From: Branchiostoma floridae | Taxonomy: Eukaryota; Chordata; Leptocardii; Amphioxiformes; Branchiostomatidae | Assembly (NCBI RefSeq): GCF_000003815.2 | Contig: NC_049988.1 | Coordinates: forward strand, 22,888,091 to 22,952,090 | Reading direction: 5' to 3' | Length of the DNA: 64,000 nt | Shown: piece by piece, positions 57,401 through 64,000 of the stretch | Numbering within the stretch: the stretch's first letter is position 1 | How the letters are laid out: each line of letters begins with the position of its first letter | Notes under the pieces: model-generated | What the model saw: only the letters and a program-made list of their open reading frames with translations | Databases searched by the model: none | Told to the model about the DNA's origin: nothing | Program-made: the position numbers and the translations under genes

Positions 57401-58771
57401 CCGTCCGGACAGGTGTACAGGTGAATAACAATAGCTTACCTGTAGCTCGCACTTGGGTGCTCCGTCCGGACAGGTGTACAGGTGAATAACAATAGCTTAC
57501 CTGTAGCTCGCACTTGGGTGCTCCGTCCGGACAGGTGTACAGGTGAATAACAATAGCTTACCTGTAGCTCGCACTTGGGTGCTCCGTCCGGACAGGTGTA
57601 CAGGTGAATAACAATAGCTTACCTGTAGCTCGCACTTGGGTGCTCCGTCCGGACAGGTGTACAGGTGAATAACAATAGCTTACCTGTAGCTCGCACTTGG
57701 GTGCTCCGTCCGGACAGGTGTACAGGTGAATAACAATAGCTTACCTGTAGCTCGCACTTGGGTGCTCCGTCCGGACAGGTGTACAGGTGAATAACAATAG
57801 CTTACCTGTAGCTCGCACTTGGGTGCTCCGTCCGGACAGGTGTACAGGTGAATAACAATAGCTTACCTGTAGCTCGCACTTGGGTGCTCCGTCCGGACAG
57901 GTGTACAGGTGAATAACAATAGCTTACCTGTAGCTCGCACTTGGGTGCTCCGTCCGGACAGGTGTACAGGTGAATAACAATAGCTTACCTGTAGCTCGCA
58001 CTTGGGTGCTCCATCGGGACAGGTGTACAGGTGTGTCTCTGTGAAGTAGTCCCAGCTCAGCACATCAAAGCGAGACTGAGGCTTGAACGGGGGGTTGATG
58101 CCGATGGGCCACGTCAGGCCGGCCTCGCCCTCGGGGGTCTTGTGGCTCAGGTTCTTTATCTGGGCCTGGGGAAATCAATCAATCAATCAAGCCATTATTC
58201 AATCAATCATTTAATCTACCTATCATTTATTAACCTCTTTGAATAGTCCTGTGACTCAGCTTCTTATTTTGGGCCTGGGGAACAGATCAATGAATCAATT
58301 CATTGATCAATCAAGCAATTGAATAGTCTTTCATTTCTCAAGCTCTATGAATAGTCCTGCACCTTACAGTAGGTTTCTAAGGTTTCAACAGACATTCAAT
58401 CTATCAATCAATCAACATTAACCGATAGTCAGTCGGGCACTGCCCTTGACAAGGTTCTAAAATCAAGGCTAGGAGAGCAAACCAGTCAATTAACTTCTCA
58501 ATAACTTGGTCTATCTCCTTGTGAATCTTGTGACAATGTGATTTTAATCAGAGCCTGAACATGTACTTATCAATAGCAATTAATCAATACAATCTATTAA
58601 TCATCAATAAATCAATAAGTTAGTCAACTCGACAACAGATGCATGAACCATGTTTGTTCGTACCTTGATGTTTTCTATCTCGCTGTAAGCCAGGTCCAGT
58701 TCTATGTGTGCAAACCTGCGGTGGAGCCTGTAGAAGTCTGTGGGCTCCACTACGGGGTGCACTGTGTGGGC
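53831..58771 (-). CDS. CHPF: Chondroitin polymerizing factor, CHPF/CHPF2-like (3' portion, five exons)
   Basis: Minus-strand exons in transcript order: 58771-58664, 58165-57989, 56429-56311, 55790-55589, 55093-54917, 54445-53831 (six segments; the last holds the stop). Phases 0,0,0,2,0,0 are all consistent; 465 residues. CHPF-type proteins associate with chondroitin synthases in the Golgi and support chain polymerisation. Family marks: VVEPTDFYRLHRRFAHIELD; FDVLSWDYFTETH; CPDGAPKCELQ; LLNGYRRFDPTRGMEYELDL; LLRPLSQVEIIPMPYVTE; ISKKHPVDALFLLV; NRCRMNTIAGWQAFFPIHF; EACFYNSDYMS; HVFRAVEPDLRQRY; LSEDLYHSCL. Where CHSY has DxD, this protein reads LFLLVTVTDEL, as expected for the catalytically weak CHPF type. 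The N-terminal half and the start codon are not in the window. Confidence 0.9.
55375..55588 (-). repeat. Tandem array spanning the 5' splice site of CHPF exon 55790-55589
   Basis: Two extra copies of the exon end and donor (plus strand ACGTACCTGTTCCCTGTC...TGACgTAcAgCCgTgTTGTC) at about 55384-55450 and 55494-55562, separated by CAAACAAA runs. Period about 95-110 bp. Confidence 0.9.
56465..56678 (+). mobile_element. 3' end of a non-LTR retrotransposon (RT C-terminal tail) with (GAT)n
   Basis: The plus strand encodes WKPTYGYAHAGRPRLTYIDQ, then LARDVGLRVDDLESAMGDRD and VWKERVDLVRASSLR, stop at 56655-56657, then GATGATGATGATGAGG. The pattern GRPRLTY.DQL..D.G...L...M.DRD.W..RV..VRASS is the tail of many LINE reverse transcriptases. 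It is 5'-truncated, antisense to CHPF and sits in its intron. Confidence 0.8.
57060..57365. repeat. Dispersed repeat with a TATA-like motif, related to 30040-30175
   Basis: GGATCAGAGGACTGATC.AAa and TTTATTTTGTGTGCGGATAT occur in the same order near 30105-30165 in an FMNL intron. This copy also has GCACCTTGCAC duplications and GGCCTATAAAAGC. No protein was recognised. Confidence 0.55.
57366..57988 (-). repeat. 61-bp tandem array spanning the 5' splice site of CHPF exon 58165-57989
   Basis: About ten extra units of GTGAATAACAATAGCTTACC|TGTAGCTCGCACTTGGGTGC... start at 57421, 57482, 57543 and onward every 61 bp, with a worn copy at the far end (57366-57420). Each carries the minus-strand donor GTAAGC and about 40 nt of exon. 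Units are nearly identical to each other (CCGTCCGGAC) but differ from the real exon (CCATCGGGAC). Confidence 0.95.
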
Positions 58772-59065
58772 CTGTATGGGGGGATACAGGAAAACATGGA
58801 TTTAGGGTCTGTATGGGGGGATACAGCAGGTCCAGCTCTATGTGTGCAAACCTGCGGTGGAGCCTGTACAAGTCTGTGGGCTCCACTACTGGGTGGACTG
58901 TGTGGGCCTGTATGGGGGGATACAGGAAAATATAGCTTTAAAGGTCTGTATGGGGGGATACAGCAGGTCCAGTTCTATGTGTGCAAACCTGCGGTGGAGC
59001 CTGTAGAAGTCTGTGGGCTCCACTACTGGGTGGACTGTGTGGGCCTGTATGGGGGGATACATGAA
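58772..59065 (-). repeat. Tandem array spanning the 3' splice site of CHPF exon 58771-58664
   Basis: Two extra copies of the exon's 5' part and acceptor (plus strand CAGGTCCAGCTCTATGTGTG...GTGTGGGCCTGTATGGGGGG) end near 58920 and 59055. Period about 130-140 bp. The copies read ACTGGGTGGACTG where the real exon has ACGGGGTGCACTG. Confidence 0.9.
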
Positions 59066-59527
59066 AACATAGCTTTACATTAGGGTCTGCATGGGGGGGG
59101 GGGGGGACACAACAGAACATGGCTTTAAAGGCACCCAGAGCAATTTTTAGAGCATTAAAATTAGACATACTCTGGATGAGACAATCGGTACGATATTGAC
59201 ATGTACTTCACCATTCTAGCACATTTGTATCATTACTTCGTACTTTCAGCGTTAAAAAGGACGCACAAACATGCCGCAAATGAACCCATTTGATTTATTA
59301 GATCCTGTAATCAATCAGCACAGGATCGAGCCACTAACGGTTTCCCGTCAATACTTTTTGGAGAGTTTCGAATGCGTGAGTTAACCGAGCGAATTGAATC
59401 TGATTCGCCCGTTCGCAAATCGAAACCTGATTTGAACAAGTGACGACATCTCCGGAAGCAATCGGGACTCTTCGGTCATGTTCGCGTGCGTCCCAAAAAT
59501 TTGAAATAATGGTTACGTGCAGCGCTG

Positions 59528-59627
59528 NNNNNNNNNNNNNNNNNNNNNNNNNNNNNNNNNNNNNNNNNNNNNNNNNNNNNNNNNNNNNNNNNNNNNNNNN
59601 NNNNNNNNNNNNNNNNNNNNNNNNNNN
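59528..59627. other. Assembly gap (100 N)
   Basis: Run of exactly 100 N, the conventional size for a gap of unknown length. It lies between the most upstream CHPF exon found and COA5, so missing sequence could include CHPF 5' exons. Confidence 1.
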
Positions 59628-59740
59628 AACAGTATGGATAGCACTTGGTCACTTCTGTCATATTTCTTGCTAGCATGTCAACTCTAACACGTTATAACCA
59701 CCATAGTATATTTTACAGGCTAGTCAAACACACACACATG

Positions 59741-59815
59741 TAGCCTGTGTTTACACAATCTCTCGCTGGCTGGGGTGTCAACAACTGTAGGGCCGGTCAC
59801 TAGGAATCAGGCTAA
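59741..59815. mobile_element. Short foldback-like element related to 8336-8608
   Basis: TAGCCTGTGTTTACACAATC, CTCGCTGGCTGGGGTGTCAA, CAACTGTAGGGCCGG and CAGGCTAACAC follow the order of the outer element at 8336-8608, here without the SINE-like insertion. Confidence 0.55.
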
Positions 59816-59979
59816 CACATATGCATCTGATGGTATAATCCAATTGCCACTACAGTAGTTGAAACTGAAGACAAATGTCTTTCACTCTTTGGTTAGGCGG
59901 TGCTTGCGATGATAAGAAGTTGCTGAACTCCTAGTCTGAGTCTGGTTGGATGTTTGCAATTTCTTTGTGCACGTAACCA

Positions 59980-60629
59980 TCAGTAGCCTTTTCTCCCTCG
60001 AAATCTGTTCCTGTTGTCAACCTGGAATGATGAAAATAAAAAATAAATGTACAATACTCCATAAAATACAGCATAAGATCAGCTTAAAGAATTGCTACTG
60101 AGACCTTGGTGATGCGTTAGATTTAATAAACTATTTGGAACACGGTAATATTGATACTATTTCAGAAAACACATAGTATTTTCTCTAAATAATTATTTAT
60201 TAACACACAGTATTTTTACAATCATCTATATACTCATGATTAAACTGAGTTCAAATTGGCTTACCAGCGATCTTTTACACTGAAAGAATGTATTTGCAAT
60301 GGCTCTACAGTTTTGGTCAAGTGTACTTGACACCTGAAGACAATCTTTAGCAGACTTCCCTTCCTGAAAAACAAAGAACAATTGTTACTATGCATAAGTG
60401 ATATGCTCCATGAAATAATAAAAACCAAATGCAAAGCTGCAAAAGTGACATAGCATCAATAAATTTGCAAAAGTGGGTTATAAAGATTTCGATGCATGAA
60501 AATAAAATTTTCATCAGTCACCTTGTTCATGCAGTCGCTTTCGGAAAGACACTGCTTCAAATCTGCCCTCAGCCCGGCACATGGTCGGCTGTCATCCAAA
60601 ACTTCACCTGCCTCGTAGTACTTGGGCAT
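59980..60629 (-). CDS. COA5: Cytochrome c oxidase assembly factor 5 (COA5 / PET191 family)
   Basis: Three minus-strand exons: 60629-60522 (36 codons from ATG), 60363-60265 (33 codons), 60021-59980 (13 codons plus TGA); 82 residues, all junctions phase 0 with GT/AG. COA5/Pet191 is a small twin-Cys protein of mitochondria needed for assembly of respiratory complex IV. The start MPKYYE, the middle CAGLRADLKQC (CX9C), EGKSAKDCL, NCRAIANTFFQC (CX9C), KRSL and the end NRNRFRGRKGY are diagnostic. A CX10C pair (CLQVSSTLDQNC) is also seen. About ten residues longer than the human protein, through an insertion (AGEVLDDSRP) after MPKYYE. The gene is complete but too short and too split for simple ORF calling. 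Confidence 0.93.
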
Positions 60630-61200
60630 TATTTATTTGATGTAAGATAGGTGCAGTTCATCAGAAAATTCGATGATGCGAAATATTACGAAACGCGGTT
60701 CAAAACAACATGGGCGCCGCCATCTCTACATTTCTGGATCATACCATTGTAAAAGCAGGGAAATCTTGGTATAAGTAAAACTTAAAATCTAATTATTTCA
60801 ATCACTCACGTAAATTTACATACATATCTAACAAATGGAATAAAGATTATTTGCAAATCGATTATCACAATACTTTGGTACAAGAGGATAGAAGGTGTTT
60901 ACAACTCCTTCAAAATACCACGTTCCGTGAAAACAAATAAACTGTGCCAAGAGCATCAACATGTAGAGCATGAATATTTTCAGTCAAAACTTGCCCAAGT
61001 TCCTGGAATTTTAAAGCTTTCTCATTTTGAAGAATCAGTTACCATAAACTTATTGTCATTCTTCAATATTTATGTGTATAACTGAATTGAATATGTGAAG
61101 TAAACATTAGGAAAAGCTTTTGGTTCTTAGCGTTGCAGAAAGCATTAACACTCCCGGGAATTATTTTCGAACCACATGTGGAACACTCCCGGAGCGGAGG
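60630..61200. promoter_or_regulatory. Divergent intergenic region between COA5 and the Lsm-like gene, with a YY1-like site
   Basis: 570 bp between two divergent start codons. GGGCGCCGCCATCT (near 60712-60725) is, on the COA5 strand, AGATGGCGGCGCCC, matching the YY1 consensus AAGATGGCGGC often found near transcription starts of nuclear genes for mitochondrial proteins. It lies about 85-100 bp upstream of the COA5 ATG. Regulatory role is inferred. Confidence 0.45.
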
Positions 61201-63019
61201 ATGGCAGCTTACGCAGGGAAAAGTATCCGAATCACAACAAATGACGGTATTTACAGTGGAGTTGTGCACTCGTTGGATGTCAGCTGCAGTAAGATTACTT
61301 TAACGAAAGGTTTGTGCTTCTTTTGGTCCGTTTGGACGACGAAAACCAACCTTAGATGCGTGCTTTTCAACTTCAGTGAAAGTTGTTGTTGAGACACTTT
61401 GAGTTGCAAATTTTTGTTACGGGGCTGTCCGCTACACCATTGAAAAGGGTAGGGTATGCAGGTATGATTTGAAACGATTTTATTCGAGGCGTTTACCCTG
61501 CATCTTGTACCGAATATGTGACTACAAAGTACATAATTTTGCTGTCGTTGGAATGTGGTACGAACTTTCTGATCAATGGCTAAGCTACTTTGTTGACACC
61601 TACAACACTGGGAAATTCTGTAGGGAAAGTTCACCTCGAGTGTCAAGACGCTAGTCACTTTACTTCTTTAGTTTAGATAATCAGTCAATCAATCGTTCGT
61701 TCGTTAGATAATGGCTGGTGATAAAAGAACTCATTTTGACGTAGTCAATTTGTTTGTTTCCTAGTGTGGATGTGCCATTGTTACATGTATATTGAGCATT
61801 CCAATTGTTACCATTTCAAAAGTACACAAAGCTAATTTTTTCACATCCACTTCTCCCCTGGCCATCTCTTCATTATCATAACAAGGAGCCGGTAAGGGGT
61901 ATGTAAGACTATTGTATCCATGTTTACTACAGTTGAGTGCTGCGTTGGACTCGGAGAAGAGAAGAAACAGCTCAAAGGCTTGCATCATTTCTATGGGCCT
62001 GAAATGGAGCATTGTAAGTTTCTAACATAATATATTATAAGTTATAACTAAACATCACTTTATTTACTTTTCAAAATCATTTGATAGTAACATAACTGAT
62101 TTTTTTCCTTGTATGAAAAAAACTTCTGGGGGTATTTGCTATTTCTACCACCCTGCCAAATTTCAGCTCATTTGGCTAAAAAATGAAAAAAATAATCCCA
62201 TTTGAAGATTTGACAGGAGAAGAGACAAAGGAAAAACAATATATTGCATCCATACTATGTATTAATTGCAATATAATAATCCTCTGACGACCATGTTGAT
62301 GGGTAATTGGATTAAGAAGTGGCATCTTCGTGTGGTTAGAAGCTGTAAATCCAACATGACGTAGATTACGTCAAATGAAAAGCCTGTGTATTCTTGTAGA
62401 ACAAGATCTTAGTCTCTACTCTCTACAGTTAAAAACTTTGATGTCAAAATTTATATTTTATTCAGTGGAGATTCTGGAGGAACAACTAGAAGAGAAGATG
62501 GACAAGAATAACACAGAGTAAGCAATATCCTTATTATTCAGTAGATGACATGCAGAACTTTCATATTCTTCAGGAATGACAGTACTAGTATACCAGATTA
62601 TCAAAGCCTTTGTTTATGTGGAAGACTAAGAAGGCTTTCTTTCTTTTGTTCATTGAAATCTGAAACAACGATTATGACCTGTACTAGTAAGTGTAACAAA
62701 AAAAAATATCTTTGACTGTCTTTAACAAGGCAAATGTGAGAACCAAGAAATAGAATAATTTTTATGTATTCTAAAGAAAAATTATTTTTGTTGTTGTTGT
62801 CATTTATGATATATAACAGAGATGGTGGCCCGCCCCTGGTGACCAAAAAGGAAAATCCCAAGCACCTTCAGCAGCTGAGAGACCACAGCGGTGCGACAGA
62901 CAGGGTCGGGGGAGGGGGGTACGTGTCAGATGGGATAGTGGACATCATGAAGTCTAACCTGAGGAGGAGGGACAACAAGAGAAGGCAGAACAGTGGGAGA
63001 GGGAAGAAATCTGTCAGAT
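61201..63019 (+). CDS. Lsm-like domain protein, possibly EXD1-like (5' exons)
   Basis: Exons by phase: 61201-61309, 61933-62013, 62466-62517, 62820-63019, continuing beyond. The peptide starts MAAYAGKSIRITTNDGIYSG and VVHSLDVSCSKITLTK, the strand pattern of an Lsm/Sm1 fold, followed by GLHHFYGPEMEHLEIL like an Sm2-side strand. A polar tail (PLVTKKENPKHLQQLRDHSG; LRRRDNKRRQ) follows. EXD1 (a piRNA-pathway protein with an Lsm domain before a 3'-5' exonuclease domain) starts this way, and EDC3 is a second candidate. The exonuclease domain, which would decide, is outside the window. ATG at 61201 is preceded by GCGGAGG; an upstream in-frame ATG at 61120 is possible. The first donor (GGTTTGTG) is weak. 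Confidence 0.55.
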
Positions 63020-63177
63020 GTAAGAATATCTTTACTGTTTTTCTTCAACAGAGTAGCATAGGTACATCCAAGTAGTAGTTCGCTCCTATGTTCACTTATG
63101 CTACCCATCTGGAGAACAGTACATTGAAATCTTTCAGTGGTGACATCGGTTAATGAGTGAATTAAGGAATAGGTTCA

Positions 63178-63564
63178 CAGAGTCCTCCCCAGAGGATGGA
63201 ATAAGGGAGGCCCTCCACTATACTCCTAGCCCAGCTCCACTATACTACTTTTGAAATTTAGTGTTTCTTCCCTATTTTCTTGGTTAGTTTTGCTAAAATT
63301 GATCAAAATTCACAGATTTTTGTGCCAAGTGGCATCACTTTTTCAGTGGGCATTGTCTGCAAAAACTTGTGAATGGGCGATGATCAAATCAATAGTTGTT
63401 TTGCCACTTCACAACAAAGGAATCACTATAATATATTATACTTGTAGCATTTGACACCCTCTGTCATTGCAAAATGAACCCATTTTTATGAAAGCGTAGC
63501 ACATTGGTTTGGGTTATTTTTGCCAGCCCCTCCACTATACTAAAAAATTCTGGGGAGTACCCTG
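63178..63564. mobile_element. MITE with CAGGGTTCTCCCCAGA-type ends, copy 2 (6-bp TSD)
   Basis: Left end CAGAGTCCTCCCCAGAGGAT, right end AATTCTGGGGAGTACCCTG. GGTTCA lies on both sides. Interior matches 18941-19328 at most positions (GGAATAAGGGAGGCCCTCCA; TGCCAAGTGGCATCACTTTT). Same orientation as copy 1. Confidence 0.78.
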
Positions 63565-63899
63565 GGTTCAAGAGCCCCTGGTCAATGACAACAGGCCCTC
63601 CTGAAGTGGACGGAAGGGGTTTTGAGTGTTGGAATGTATAATCCAACGAGCGCTTGAACCCATTTCTTAATTCGCTCATGTGTAGGAACCAATCAGCATC
63701 CTCTTACTCTTAACAATTCCAGACGTTAGAGATGTCATGGTTCGCAGATGGAATAGCAGAGAAGCAACTGTATACAGTACTAGTGTATAATAAATGTCAG
63801 ATCAAACTACTATCCGGATGGTACCCAGGGTATGATAGGTTGAAATGATCCTTTTTAGGAATTTTTTTTGTTGATTACTAGTACAAGTGAGTACTAGTA

Positions 63900-64000
63900 A
63901 AGGGTTAATGCCCCGGCCCGAGGTGTATATGGTGAGATAATCCCTGGTCAGGTGCGATAACCACCGAATAAACCACCGAGTGAGCGTAGCGAACGAGGTA
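63900..64000. mobile_element. Start of a palindromic CpG-rich element, cut by the window end
   Basis: CACCGAGTGAGCGTAGCGAA and CGAGGTA are partly self-complementary and richer in CpG than the flank. The style resembles the element at 24173-24592, but the right half is missing. Confidence 0.35.

Noticed and set aside
63719-63775. Possible next exon of the Lsm-like gene after an AG at 63720
   Set aside because: The phase could be made to fit, but the peptide has no family support and the donor is weak.

Overview
This is a window of animal nuclear DNA. Short exons sit in long introns, splice sites are canonical GT/AG, and transposon-derived repeats are dense. No bacterial operons, phage genes or CRISPR arrays are present. 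The gene families (a CHSY-type chondroitin synthase, a formin-like FMNL, a CHPF-type chondroitin polymerizing factor and COA5) are metazoan. Tandem repeats that straddle exon-intron junctions, together with single-copy versions of genes that vertebrates hold as paralogues, fit an invertebrate deuterostome, most likely an amphioxus (Branchiostoma). That assignment is inference.

Layout. 1-6.4 kb: the 3' half of a chondroitin sulfate synthase gene (+), six exons encoding the GalNAc-transferase half with its DxD motif. 6.4-9.57 kb: intergenic sequence and the 5' flank of the next gene. 9.57-46.48 kb: a complete FMNL-type formin (+), 30 coding exons, about 1,022 residues. It has an N-myristoylation motif, GBD/FH3, coiled coil, FH1, FH2 and DAD. 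Intron 1 is 16 kb and is packed with MITEs, SINEs and foldback elements. 46.5-50.15 kb: probable FMNL 3'UTR. 50.2-53.4 kb: repeats. 53.8-58.8 kb: the 3' part of a CHPF-type gene (-), five exons, 465 residues; its 5' exons were not found. 59.98-60.63 kb: complete COA5 (-), three exons, 82 residues. 61.2-63.02 kb to the window end: the first exons of a divergently transcribed gene (+) with an Lsm-like start, possibly EXD1-like.

Gene relationships. CHSY and CHPF proteins are known partners in chondroitin chain polymerisation in the Golgi. Here their genes lie on opposite strands, convergent, with the formin gene between them. COA5 and the Lsm-like gene form a head-to-head pair about 570 bp apart, with a YY1-like motif upstream of COA5.

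The most striking feature is that all three large genes carry tandem arrays whose repeat unit crosses a splice junction: part of an exon, the splice site, and part of the intron. I count about 17 such junctions plus one array over a stop codon and 3'UTR. In each array one terminal copy belongs to the full exon and the others are truncated decoys. Similar junction-spanning minisatellites ('mirages') have, as I recall, been reported for amphioxus Adh. Here they recur gene after gene.

The mobile elements include several nonautonomous families whose ends and target-site duplications can be read directly: two hAT-like copies with 8-bp TSDs, a 2.46-kb foldback-type element with an 8-bp TSD, a family with 6-bp TSDs, and a Harbinger-like family with TTA TSDs. 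There is also a 5S-rRNA-derived SINE or pseudogene. One FMNL FH2 exon (38698-38754) appears to lack one base.
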